64,000 nt of DNA, from positions 18,874 to 82,873 of the forward strand of contig CACCRN010000002.1 in NCBI GenBank assembly GCA_902548405.1. Direction: 5' to 3'. A program made the position numbers and the translations under genes. A model generated the notes under the pieces. It worked only from the letters and a program-made list of their open reading frames with translations. It made no database searches and had not been told where the DNA came from. Shown in pieces: positions 9,521 through 21,502 of the stretch. Numbering within the stretch: position 1 is the first letter of the stretch; every line of letters starts with the position of its first letter. This DNA comes from an uncultured Pelagibacteraceae bacterium. Lineage in GTDB: Bacteria > Pseudomonadota > Alphaproteobacteria > Pelagibacterales > Pelagibacteraceae.

Positions 9521-10445
9521 AATTTTACTTTCTGCTCCAAGAGGTTTTTGTGCTGGTGTTGAGAGAGCTATAGAGATTGTAGAAAAATCTATTCAAAAAT
9601 ATGGATCGCCAGTTTATGTTAGACACGAAATCGTTCATAACAAGCATGTTGTTGATAATTTAAAAAATAAAGGTGCTATCTTTGTTGAAGAATTAGAGGA
9701 AATTAATGACAAATCTAGACCTGTTATTTTTTCTGCGCACGGTGTTCCAAAAAAAATACCAGAAGATGCTGAAAATTATAAAATGACTTATGTAGATGCT
9801 ACTTGTCCACTAGTTTCTAAAGTTCATAGAGAAGCGGAAAACTTAAATAAAGCTGGTTATCATATTATTTTGATTGGACATGAGAACCATCCAGAAGTAA
9901 TAGGCACTATGGGTCAATTACCTAAAGGATCTATTGATTTGGTTCAAAATGAAGCTGAAGCAATGGAGTATAAAACCAATCATAGAGAAAAATTGGCTTA
10001 TATAACTCAAACAACACTATCCGTTGATGACACTAAAGAAATAATAAAGATTTTGAAAGATAGATTTACAAACATTAAAGAGCCAGCAAAAGAGGATATT
10101 TGTTATGCAACAACTAATAGACAAATGGCAGTAAAAAATATTGCAAAAGAGTGTGATATGTTTTTTGTAATAGGTAGTAGAAACTCTTCAAATTCAGTTA
10201 GACTTGTTGAAGTAGCAAAAAAATCAGGTTGTCAAAATTCACAACTTTTTCATTCTGAAAGTGAAATTCCTTTTGATCAAATACAGAATTCAAATACTAT
10301 TGGTATATCATCAGGAGCATCAGCACCTGAAATTCTTGTAGAAGATTTTATTAATGAATTAAAAAAAAAATTTTCTATAAATGTTGAGGAAGTAGAAATT
10401 ATAAAAGAAAATGTGGTCTTTAAAGTTCCTAACAAATTAAATTAA
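9501..10445 (+). CDS. ispH: 4-hydroxy-3-methylbut-2-enyl diphosphate reductase
   Basis: PRGFCAGVERAIEIVE, DATCPLVSKVH, CYATTNRQ. Confidence 0.97.
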   Translation: MKNKQIKILLSAPRGFCAGVERAIEIVEKSIQKYGSPVYVRHEIVHNKHVVDNLKNKGAIFVEELEEINDKSRPVIFSAHGVPKKIPEDAENYKMTYVDATCPLVSKVHREAENLNKAGYHIILIGHENHPEVIGTMGQLPKGSIDLVQNEAEAMEYKTNHREKLAYITQTTLSVDDTKEIIKILKDRFTNIKEPAKEDICYATTNRQMAVKNIAKECDMFFVIGSRNSSNSVRLVEVAKKSGCQNSQLFHSESEIPFDQIQNSNTIGISSGASAPEILVEDFINELKKKFSINVEEVEIIKENVVFKVPNKLN

Positions 10446-11411
10446 ATGGCTGTATATACAAAAATAAATCAGAGTGATATCGATATAATAAACAACAAGT
10501 TTAATATTGAAAAAATTTTAAGTTTCCAAGGAATTACTAAAGGAATTGAAAATACAAATTACGTTTTAAAATCCAAAAATAAAAAGTTTATTCTCACAAT
10601 TTTTGAGAAGAGAGTTCTTCCAAAGGAGATACCTTTTTTTATGAAATTAATGGATCATTTAAATGATTCAAAAATTATTTGCCCAAGACCACTTAAAACT
10701 AAAGACAAAAATTATTTAATTAAACTAAAAAATAAAACAGCTTGTATTGTCACTTTCTTGAATGGAAAAGATAAAAAGAAAGTTAACGAAAATGACTGCT
10801 ATGCTATTGGAAAAGCAATAGCTAAAATGCATCTGGTTACTAAGAAGATACAATTTACTAGAAAAAATTCAATGGGTGTAAAATATTTAAAACCTTTACT
10901 CCAGAGTATTAAATTTAAATCAAATAAAGGATCAAATTTGAAAAAATTTTTATTTAATAATTTTAATGATATTAAAAAAATTTGGCCAAAAAAACTTCCT
11001 TCTGGGATTATTCATGGTGATTTATTTGTAGATAATATTTTTTTTAATAAAAATAAGCTGTCGGGAATTATAGACTTTTACTTTGCTGCAAACGATTACT
11101 ACATGTATGAAATAGCAATCTGTATTAATGCACTATGTTTTGATGAAAAAAATAAAAAATTTGTAATTAATAAGAAGAAAGTTGATAAATTAATCAAGGG
11201 ATACAACAATGTTAAGAAAATTAAATTAAATGAAAAAAACAATTTAAATATTTTGTGTAGAGGTGCTGCCCTTAGATATCTGTTAACTAGACTATATGAT
11301 TATACAAATACTCCAAAAACAGCATTAATCAAAATTAAGGATCCGAACGAATATTATCAAAAACTTATTACCCATAACAATTTGAATAGTTTTAAAGATT
11401 ATTTGATTTAA
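10446..11411 (+). CDS. thrB: Homoserine kinase (ThrB2/APH-fold type)
   Basis: IENTNYVLKSKNKKFILTIFEKR...IIHGDLFVDNIFF...GIIDFYFA; conserved ispH-thrB-rnhA order. Confidence 0.9.
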   Translation: MAVYTKINQSDIDIINNKFNIEKILSFQGITKGIENTNYVLKSKNKKFILTIFEKRVLPKEIPFFMKLMDHLNDSKIICPRPLKTKDKNYLIKLKNKTACIVTFLNGKDKKKVNENDCYAIGKAIAKMHLVTKKIQFTRKNSMGVKYLKPLLQSIKFKSNKGSNLKKFLFNNFNDIKKIWPKKLPSGIIHGDLFVDNIFFNKNKLSGIIDFYFAANDYYMYEIAICINALCFDEKNKKFVINKKKVDKLIKGYNNVKKIKLNEKNNLNILCRGAALRYLLTRLYDYTNTPKTALIKIKDPNEYYQKLITHNNLNSFKDYLI

Positions 11412-11836
11412 TGATTAAAATTTATACAGATGGCTCATGTTTAAAAAATCCAGGAAATGGTGGATGGGCAGCAATAATATGTACTGATAATGAAGTGAAA
11501 AAAATAAGTGGAAGTGAAAAAGATACAACAAATAATAGAATGGAATTAATGGCGACAATCAATGCATTAAAAGAGGTAAATTCTGAAGATTTGATAGAAA
11601 TCTACACAGATTCTAAATATGTTAAAAATGGAATTACTGATTGGATCCACAATTGGATTAAAAATAATTGGAAAACATCTAGTAAAGAAGATGTTAAAAA
11701 TAAAGATTTATGGGTTCAATTACATGATTTGAATAATAATTCTAAGATTAAGTGGAACTGGGTTAAAGCTCATGCTGGAAATCCACTAAATGAAGAAGTT
11801 GATTTATTAGCTAAAAAAGCTGCAAGTCTAGATTAA
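11411..11836 (+). CDS. rnhA: Ribonuclease HI
   Basis: IYTDGSCLKNPGNGGWAAI, TTNNRMELMA, YTDSKYVKNGI, VKAHAGNPLNEEVDLLA. Confidence 0.97.
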   Translation: MIKIYTDGSCLKNPGNGGWAAIICTDNEVKKISGSEKDTTNNRMELMATINALKEVNSEDLIEIYTDSKYVKNGITDWIHNWIKNNWKTSSKEDVKNKDLWVQLHDLNNNSKIKWNWVKAHAGNPLNEEVDLLAKKAASLD

Positions 11837-12313
11837 TTTAAAGAAATTTTCTGCTGCTGAGATTTCACAAGATCCTGTATCTGCTTCTTCCTGAAGTTTA
11901 ATAACCTTCATGTTATCAACAAACATCGTGTATCTATTAGATCTAATTCCTAACCCTCTGCCACTTTTATCAACATCTGCACCAATTTCTTTTGTGAAAT
12001 TAAGAAATGGATCACCCATCATAACAATTTTTTCACCTACATCATTTTGTTTACCCCAAGCATTCATCACAAAGGGATCATTTACTGAAATACAAATTAT
12101 ATGATCAATACCTTTTTCTTTATATTGATCATGCATCTTAATATATCCTGGCAAATGTTTAGCAGAACATACAGAAGTATATGCCCCGGGTAGTCCAAAT
12201 ATTACAACTTTTTTGTCTTTAAAAAAATCTTCTATATTTTTTTTTACAGGCTCTCCATCTTGAAGAACAAAAATTTCTGAATTTGGTAGGTTATCGTTTT
12301 CTTTTATTTTCAT
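11828..12313 (-). CDS. Peroxiredoxin (Prx5-like)
   Basis: VVIFGLPGAYTSVCSAKHLPGY peroxidatic Cys motif; NDPFVMNAWGK. Confidence 0.93.
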   Translation of the reverse strand: MKIKENDNLPNSEIFVLQDGEPVKKNIEDFFKDKKVVIFGLPGAYTSVCSAKHLPGYIKMHDQYKEKGIDHIICISVNDPFVMNAWGKQNDVGEKIVMMGDPFLNFTKEIGADVDKSGRGLGIRSNRYTMFVDNMKVIKLQEEADTGSCEISAAENFFKLI

Positions 12314-13692
12314 TTGGATCTATCTTTAATATGTTCTTTTACTTTTTCGATATCATTTTCAAGAATATCATAATTTTCTTTCTCATTTAATATAAATTGA
12401 AGTTCATTTGGTAACTCAGCTTTAATATTTATAGCACTTTTAATTGCATCAGGAAACTTACATGGATGTGCTGTTGCTAGCACAATATTATTACCATTGA
12501 GATTATGTTTATCAAAAGCTCCATAACCAATTGCAGTATGAGGGTCTAAAACAATATTAAATTCTTGATAAACAGACTTAATAATATCAAGTGTTTCGGT
12601 CTCGCTCATTCTTGCTGATAAGAAATCTTGATTAATTAAATTCAACTTTTCTTTATCAATTGAATATTTTCCTTCTTCTTTAATTTTTATCATGTCTTTT
12701 GATGTTTGTTCTGAATTCTTATCACTCAGATCAAAAATAAGTCTCTCAAAGTTACTTGCGATCTGTATATCCATACTAGGAGAAATAGTTTCGGAAACAG
12801 TTTCAGCCTCGTAATTACCGTTTGAAATAGCTCTATGGAGAATGTCATTTTGATTTGTTGCAACAATCAATTTATTAATGGGCAAACCCATTTTTTTGGC
12901 TAAGTAACCTGCGTATACATCTCCGAAATTCCCTGTGGGAACAGAAAAATTAGTGGGTTTAGAGTGATCTTCAATGAGATAATAGCTGTAAAAGTAATAA
13001 ACACATTGAGCAATAATTCTTGCCCAGTTGATTGAATTTACACCTGACATATTAATATCTTGAGAAAATTTTGTGTCAGAAAACATTGATTTAACTAAGT
13101 TTTGGCAGTCATCAAAATTTCCTTTAATAGCGATATTAAATACATTTTCATGTTTTCCAGTAGTCATGATTTTTCGCTGAACAGAAGAAACTCGATTATC
13201 AGGATGTAGTACAAAAATATTTAAATTTTCTTTTCCTTTTATTGCATCTATAGCTGCTGCCCCTGTGTCTCCAGATGTGGCAACTACAATATTAATTTTT
13301 TCTTTTTGCTTTCTTAAATAAAATTCATAAAAATTTCCAAGAAGTTGCATAGCAACATCCTTAAAGGCTAGTGTTGGGCCATGAAATAACTCTAAGACTG
13401 ATCGATCCCCTATTTTTATGAAATCAATTACATTTTCTCTTCTAAAAACAGAATAAGATTTATCAATTATTTTAGACAATTCATCTTTATTCATAAAATT
13501 TCCTATAAAAGGAAAAATAATTTTTTTTGCTAAATCTGAATAATTTAGTGACCTCAATTCTTGAATTTCTTTTTCACTATAGTTTGGAAGTGAGCTAGGA
13601 ATAAACAATCCCCCATCATCAGCAAGACCTTTGATAAAAACATCCTTAAATTCATATGTTTTTGAAGTATTTCTGGTGCTGACGTATCTCAT
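12310..13692 (-). CDS. thrC: Threonine synthase
   Basis: MRYVSTRNTSKTYEFKDVFIKGLADDGGLFIP; HGPTLAFKDVAMQLLG; ATSGDTGAAAI. Confidence 0.97.
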   Translation of the reverse strand: MRYVSTRNTSKTYEFKDVFIKGLADDGGLFIPSSLPNYSEKEIQELRSLNYSDLAKKIIFPFIGNFMNKDELSKIIDKSYSVFRRENVIDFIKIGDRSVLELFHGPTLAFKDVAMQLLGNFYEFYLRKQKEKINIVVATSGDTGAAAIDAIKGKENLNIFVLHPDNRVSSVQRKIMTTGKHENVFNIAIKGNFDDCQNLVKSMFSDTKFSQDINMSGVNSINWARIIAQCVYYFYSYYLIEDHSKPTNFSVPTGNFGDVYAGYLAKKMGLPINKLIVATNQNDILHRAISNGNYEAETVSETISPSMDIQIASNFERLIFDLSDKNSEQTSKDMIKIKEEGKYSIDKEKLNLINQDFLSARMSETETLDIIKSVYQEFNIVLDPHTAIGYGAFDKHNLNGNNIVLATAHPCKFPDAIKSAINIKAELPNELQFILNEKENYDILENDIEKVKEHIKDRSK

Positions 13693-14345
13693 TAATAATT
13701 TTTTTTTCTAAAGTATAAATATATTAAAAGAATTGAAATCGCCATCAAAAACCAAGTAATTGCATACTTTTTGTGGTTATTTGAAATTTTAGCAGTGATC
13801 ACTCTTGGTCTTGGGTTTTTGTAGTTACCGTTTAAATAAATAATATATTTCGAAAAGTTTTTTCCTGTAAATTTTAAAATATCTTCCCGATCTAGTGTGA
13901 ACCAATAATTTTTATCTAATTCATTCTTGGGTTTGAATGAACTTGATTTTGATTGAAGCATTAAAGTACCAATAATATTTTTTTGATCAACAACATTAAT
14001 CTCTGGTTTGTTTTTTTGGTCAAAAGATATCCAGCCTCTATTAATTAAATAATCTTCATTTCCAACTTTAATTGGGTTGATAACTTCAAATCCAGGTTTA
14101 CCAGTTTCGTTAAGATTATAGAGATAAATTTGTTTTTCAAAATCAATTTGTCCTGATGTTTTTATTCTTAAATAATTTTTTTTTTCTACATTTTGAAGTT
14201 CAACAGGATCCATCTTTAAAGAATTTTCAATTTGATTGATTAAATCTAATTTCCAACTCAATCTATACAATTGCCAAAAGCCTAATGACAACAAGACTAA
14301 AATTATAAAATAAACGAAAACGGAAAATAGAAGCTTATTCTTCAA
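13692..14345 (-). CDS. SURF1 family cytochrome oxidase assembly protein
   Basis: FWQLYRLSWK...INRGWISFD...YAITWFLMAISI; located after coxC. Confidence 0.9.
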   Translation of the reverse strand: MKNKLLFSVFVYFIILVLLSLGFWQLYRLSWKLDLINQIENSLKMDPVELQNVEKKNYLRIKTSGQIDFEKQIYLYNLNETGKPGFEVINPIKVGNEDYLINRGWISFDQKNKPEINVVDQKNIIGTLMLQSKSSSFKPKNELDKNYWFTLDREDILKFTGKNFSKYIIYLNGNYKNPRPRVITAKISNNHKKYAITWFLMAISILLIYLYFRKKNY

Positions 14346-14355
14346 GGATTAAATA

Positions 14356-15144
14356 TTAACTTCCCCAAACGTAGATAGCCGCAAACAAAAATAACCAAAC
14401 AACATCAACAAAGTGCCAGTACCAAGCAGCTGCCTCAAAACCAAAGTGGTGTTCTTTCGTAAAGTGACCCAATCTTCCTCTCCATAAACAAACAGCAAGA
14501 AAAATTGTTCCAACAATTACGTGGAAACCGTGAAAACCTGTTGCCATATAAAATACTGCACCATAAATATGTCCTGAATAATCAAATGTAGCATGATGAT
14601 ATTCGTAAGCCTGTAACAAAGTAAAAAAGAAGCCTAGTGCAACAGTTGCTGTTAATCCTTGAATAAATCCCTTTCTATCGTCTTCTAATAAAGAGTGGTG
14701 AGCCCAAGTTACTGTAGTACCAGATAATAATAAAACTAGTGTATTGATTAATGGAATGTCCCATGGATCAAAAGTTTCTATGTCTTGTGGAGGCCATACA
14801 TTTCCAACAAACTCATTTGGGAACAAGCTTATATCAAAATATGCCCAAAACCATGCAACGAAAAACATAACTTCAGAAGCAATGAATAACGTCATTCCAT
14901 ATCTATGATGGATTTGAACAACTGGAGTATGGTGACCTTGATGTTCAGCTTCAATGACAACATCTCTGAACCACATATAAGCTGCATAAATTACAAGAGC
15001 TAATCCCAAATACATTCCCCAAGATACATCATTGTGCATATAAAAAATTGCTCCGATAGCTAGTACCAAGCATGCAAAAGATGTAAATATTGGCCAAGGA
15101 CTTGGGTCTACTAAGTGATAATCATGTTTTTTTTCAGCTGACAT
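14356..15144 (-). CDS. coxC: Cytochrome c oxidase subunit III
   Basis: HRYGMTLFIASEVMFFVAWFWAYF; GFHGFHVIVGTIFL; WYWHFVDVVWLFLF. Confidence 0.98.
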   Translation of the reverse strand: MSAEKKHDYHLVDPSPWPIFTSFACLVLAIGAIFYMHNDVSWGMYLGLALVIYAAYMWFRDVVIEAEHQGHHTPVVQIHHRYGMTLFIASEVMFFVAWFWAYFDISLFPNEFVGNVWPPQDIETFDPWDIPLINTLVLLLSGTTVTWAHHSLLEDDRKGFIQGLTATVALGFFFTLLQAYEYHHATFDYSGHIYGAVFYMATGFHGFHVIVGTIFLAVCLWRGRLGHFTKEHHFGFEAAAWYWHFVDVVWLFLFAAIYVWGS

Positions 15145-15154
15145 ATTTTTTTAA

Positions 15155-15688
15155 TTATGATTGTTTATAATAATCTGTCGAGAAAAAAGTATACGACATA
15201 GTTACATCCTGTAAGTTTTTAACTGTTGGATCATTTACCAGTTCTGGGTCCAAATAAAAAGTCATAATATAAGTTGCCTTCTCACCTGCCTTAAGTTCCT
15301 GTTTTTCGAAGCAAAAACAGCCTAATTTACTATAATATTTACCAAAACTTGCAGGCGAAACATTGAAACTAGCAACTCCATAAGTTGTTTCGTCTCCATA
15401 GTTCTCAACCTCAAACTCAATTCTATTTACCTGGCCAACCTTAACATCAATGACATTTGATTTAGCCTTAAAATCCCAAGTAAGATTGTTTACATTCGTA
15501 TCAAATCTTACACTTACAACTTTATCTAAAACTATTTTCGGAGCTTCTTTAGATACTTGGGTTGTTCCTCCAAAGCCAGTTACACGACAAAAAAGATCAT
15601 ATAAGGGCACTGCCGCAAAAGATAAACCTAACATTAAACAAAAAATACCTGCTAGAAGTAATGGAGTTAATGTTTTGCTCTTAATCAT
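15155..15688 (-). CDS. ctaG: Cytochrome c oxidase assembly protein CtaG/Cox11
   Basis: PLYDLFCRVTGFGGTTQ; KLGCFCFEKQ; DPELVNDPTVKNLQDVTMSYTFF. Confidence 0.96.
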   Translation of the reverse strand: MIKSKTLTPLLLAGIFCLMLGLSFAAVPLYDLFCRVTGFGGTTQVSKEAPKIVLDKVVSVRFDTNVNNLTWDFKAKSNVIDVKVGQVNRIEFEVENYGDETTYGVASFNVSPASFGKYYSKLGCFCFEKQELKAGEKATYIMTFYLDPELVNDPTVKNLQDVTMSYTFFSTDYYKQS

Positions 15689-15810
15689 ATCTGCCTATCA
15701 AAAACACCAACGTTATATAATGTAAAAATAAACAAAAAAACCATAAAAGCTAAAATTGCTAAAGCAGTAATAATATTTTTTTTCTTTGTTTTTTTATCGG
15801 GTGTTATCAT
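15685..15810 (-). CDS. 41-aa single-TM protein, CoxF-like (missing from the supplied ORF track)
   Basis: Reading frame MITPDKKTKKKNIITALAILAFMVFLFIFTLYNVGVFDRQI*; overlaps both ctaB stop and ctaG start by ATGA junctions; cationic N-terminus plus one TM. Confidence 0.75.
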   Translation of the reverse strand: MITPDKKTKKKNIITALAILAFMVFLFIFTLYNVGVFDRQI

Positions 15811-16718
15811 AAAATTTTATCTATTAAGAAAAATACAAAAACTAAAAACAAATATAATATCGAGTATCCAAAAATTGTTTTTGCTTTTTTTGCATCAAAC
15901 TTGTTCTTCTTAAATTTATAAAGTTCAAAACATAAGTAATTATAATAAATTGTCAAAATTAATGATGGAATTAAAAATACTAGACCAACAAAATTAATTG
16001 CATATGGGAAAACAATAACTGGCAACATTATTAATGAATAAACAAATATATTTAATTTTGTACTTTCAACACCATTAGTCAATGGAAGCATTGGAATATT
16101 TGCTTTTTTATAATCATCAGATTTATATAAACTTAGTGCCCAAAAATGTGATGGTGTCCAAAAAAAGATAATTAGAAAAAAAGTTAATGGCTCAAGTGAA
16201 AGTGAGTTGGTAGCTATAGTCCAACCAATTACAGGAGGTAATGCTCCTGCAGCGCCTCCAATAACTATATTTTGAGGCGTTTTTCTTTTAAGCCAAACGG
16301 TATAAACCAGCACATAAAACAAAATTGTAAATAACAATAAAGCTGCTGAAACTGTATTTGCAAAATAATCTAAAGCAACAACAGAAAATATTGATAAAGC
16401 GATACCAAAAATCAAAGCTTGGTTTTTATTTACCTTCCCAGTTGGTATAGGTCTCAAACAAGTCCTTGTCATTAATGCATCTAGATCAGACTCGTACCAC
16501 ATATTAAGAGCTCCGGCAGCACCTGCTCCAATAGAAACTAAAATAATTCCAATGATTGCATCTTTTGTTGGAATGATATTTGGTGCCATCAACAATCCAA
16601 CTGCACACGTGAAAATTACAAGAGACATTACTCTTGGCTTCATAAGTTTAAATAACTCAGAGAAATTGAATACGTCTTCTTGACTTAAATTTCTATTTTT
16701 TAACTTAGATTTAATCAT
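15807..16718 (-). CDS. ctaB: Protoheme IX farnesyltransferase (heme O synthase)
   Basis: LMKPRVMSLVIFT; NMWYESDLDALMTRTCLRPIPTG; UbiA-type. Confidence 0.96.
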   Translation of the reverse strand: MIKSKLKNRNLSQEDVFNFSELFKLMKPRVMSLVIFTCAVGLLMAPNIIPTKDAIIGIILVSIGAGAAGALNMWYESDLDALMTRTCLRPIPTGKVNKNQALIFGIALSIFSVVALDYFANTVSAALLLFTILFYVLVYTVWLKRKTPQNIVIGGAAGALPPVIGWTIATNSLSLEPLTFFLIIFFWTPSHFWALSLYKSDDYKKANIPMLPLTNGVESTKLNIFVYSLIMLPVIVFPYAINFVGLVFLIPSLILTIYYNYLCFELYKFKKNKFDAKKAKTIFGYSILYLFLVFVFFLIDKIL

Positions 16719-16748
16719 TTAATTTTAGACAAAAAATCTAAATACTTT

Positions 16749-19200
<2,452 letters not shown>

Positions 19201-19260
19201 TTTTTTACCCTATATAGAACGTCTTCAAAAAAATTACACTTTAGTTTTCGCGACAAAATA

Positions 19261-19962
19261 TCAATTTATGGCGTATTTTATGATCGATATAGCTGAAATT
19301 ACAGCTGTTTCAGATCTCAATATATTCTCATTAATTTTCAATGGTTGAACACCTCTAAATTTTAGAATCTTAGCTCTTTCCTCTTCAGAAAAATCTCCTT
19401 CTGGACCTATAATTACACATGTAGGTTTATCTGTAACCTTCTTTAAATCTACTTTGGTATTTTCAGAATTTAGATCAGTAAAAATTAAATCAACTTTATT
19501 GTTATTTAAAAAATCATCTAATGATTTTGGGTCTTCAATATCTGGAACATTAATTCTATTCGATTGCTCTGCTGCTTCAATAATTACTTTCTCTAATCGC
19601 TCTTTATTAATTTTACGAACAATCGTTCTATCAAATATTATTGGAATAAATTTTGTAACTCCTAACTCAGTTGCTTTTTGAATCATAAAGTTAAAATAAT
19701 TTGATTTAATTGGAGAAAATGCCAACCACAATTCTTTTGGATTTTCTTTCTGTCTTAATTGTTTTGTAACATTAAATTCAACAACACCTTTTGAGATATT
19801 TAAAATTTTTGCTTCCCATTCACCACTGCTGTTAAATAATGAGAAAGTTTCATTTTCTTTAACTCTCATTACTTTGTTTACGTAATGTGATTGAGATTTA
19901 TCAAGTGTACCAGTTAAATTATTAGATAAACTTTTAGAAAAATATAATCTAATGTTACTCAT
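19261..19962 (-). CDS. rsmE: 16S rRNA (uracil1498-N3)-methyltransferase
   Basis: IGPEGDFSEEE and LRSETAVISAISII motifs, SPOUT family. Confidence 0.93.
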   Translation of the reverse strand: MSNIRLYFSKSLSNNLTGTLDKSQSHYVNKVMRVKENETFSLFNSSGEWEAKILNISKGVVEFNVTKQLRQKENPKELWLAFSPIKSNYFNFMIQKATELGVTKFIPIIFDRTIVRKINKERLEKVIIEAAEQSNRINVPDIEDPKSLDDFLNNNKVDLIFTDLNSENTKVDLKKVTDKPTCVIIGPEGDFSEEERAKILKFRGVQPLKINENILRSETAVISAISIIKYAIN

Positions 19963-19978
19963 ATTATTAAATTAGTTT

Positions 19979-20644
19979 ATGAAAAATATTAAAGCAATAA
20001 TTTTTGACGCTTACGGCACTTTATTCGATGTAAATTCAGCAGCAGAAAAATGCAAAGATAAAATTGGTGATAAGTGGGAGGCTTTTGCAAATTATTGGAG
20101 AACTACACAATTAGAATACACATGGCTTAGAAGCCTAATGAAAAGACACAAAGATTTTTGGCAAATCACTGAAGACAGTTTGGATAAATCAATGAGTGTT
20201 TTTAAAATAGACAATTCAATGAGGGATGAATTATTAGATTTATATAAAATTCTTTCACCATTTGAGGAAGTTCCTGATGTATTAAAATCTTTAAAAGAAA
20301 AAAATTTCAAACTAGCAATACTTTCTAATGGTACTCCTTCTTTAATAAATGAATTAGTACAAAGTAATAATTTAAATAATTTATTTGATGATATTTTTTC
20401 AATCGAAGAAGTTGGTGTTTTTAAGCCTGTCTCTAAAGTTTATGATATGCCAATAAAAAAATATAAAATTGAAAAAAATGAAGTTGCTTTTTTAAGTGCA
20501 AACACCTGGGATGTATCTGGTGGAGGAAACTATGGATACAATTCAATATGGGTAAATAGAAATAATAATATCTTTGATAAACTTGATTATTCACCACAAA
20601 ATGAAATTAAAAACTTAAATGGTCTACTTGATATAACTAAGTAG
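19979..20644 (+). CDS. HAD family hydrolase (2-haloacid dehalogenase type II-like)
   Basis: IIFDAYGTLFDV; LAILSNGTPSLI; SANTWDVSGGGNYGYNSIWVNR. Confidence 0.88.
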   Translation: MKNIKAIIFDAYGTLFDVNSAAEKCKDKIGDKWEAFANYWRTTQLEYTWLRSLMKRHKDFWQITEDSLDKSMSVFKIDNSMRDELLDLYKILSPFEEVPDVLKSLKEKNFKLAILSNGTPSLINELVQSNNLNNLFDDIFSIEEVGVFKPVSKVYDMPIKKYKIEKNEVAFLSANTWDVSGGGNYGYNSIWVNRNNNIFDKLDYSPQNEIKNLNGLLDITK

Positions 20645-20662
20645 ATAATTATATAAGCATTC

Positions 20663-21499
20663 ATGAAATCAATTGAAGTATCTAAAATTATAGATCCTAT
20701 TCCAGCGTCAGATGGTGCGGGAGTAAAATTAAAAAGAAGTATTGGTGTTGAACCAAATTATTTTGATCCTTTCTTAATGCTAGATGAGTTCGGATCTGAA
20801 AATAGTGAAGACTATATTGCAGGTTTTCCCCCTCACCCACATCGAGGAATTGAAACTGTTACTTATATGTTGGCGGGAGATTTTGAACACAAAGATAGCA
20901 CTGGTGGTGAAGGAAGAATGACTGCAGGTGATGTTCAGTGGATGAAAACAGGAAGTGGAATTATTCATTCAGAAATGCCAGCTATGAAAGAAGGAAGACT
21001 TCATGGCTTTCAATTGTGGATTAACATGCCTGCTAAATTAAAAATGAGTAAGCCTGAGTACATTTATATTGATGCTGACAAAATGAGTGTTCATAAAGAT
21101 GATGATAAACAAGTTAAAGTCATTGCAGGAAAATTTGAAAATGCTGAAGGACCTGTAAAAGGTCATAATGTTGAACCAGTTTACTTTGATGTAGAATTAA
21201 AAAAAGACAAAGAATTTAATTTTAATATTCCATCAACTCACAATACATTTATTTATCTAATAAATGGCGAAATAGAAATTGGCAGTCAAAAACATGATAA
21301 TGTTAAGGATAGTACTCTAATATTATTAACAAAAGGTGAAGAGCTTAAAGTGAAAGCAAAAACAGATGCTAAGTTTCTTGTGATATCTGGAAAGCCAATA
21401 AATGAGGATATTGCAAGAGGTGGGCCTTTTGTAATGAACACTAAAGCAGAAATCTTGCAAGCAGTACAAGATTATCATAATGGTACATTTGTAAAATAA
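20663..21499 (+). CDS. Pirin family protein
   Basis: DPFLMLDEF...FPPHPHRGIETVTYMLAGDFEHKDS; HGFQLWINMP. Confidence 0.95.
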   Translation: MKSIEVSKIIDPIPASDGAGVKLKRSIGVEPNYFDPFLMLDEFGSENSEDYIAGFPPHPHRGIETVTYMLAGDFEHKDSTGGEGRMTAGDVQWMKTGSGIIHSEMPAMKEGRLHGFQLWINMPAKLKMSKPEYIYIDADKMSVHKDDDKQVKVIAGKFENAEGPVKGHNVEPVYFDVELKKDKEFNFNIPSTHNTFIYLINGEIEIGSQKHDNVKDSTLILLTKGEELKVKAKTDAKFLVISGKPINEDIARGGPFVMNTKAEILQAVQDYHNGTFVK

Positions 21500-21502
21500 A
21501 TT

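Noticed and set aside
15450-15725. 91-aa plus-strand ORF overlapping ctaG
   Set aside because: Antisense to conserved Cox11 sequence; the real extra gene here is the minus-strand 41-aa ORF
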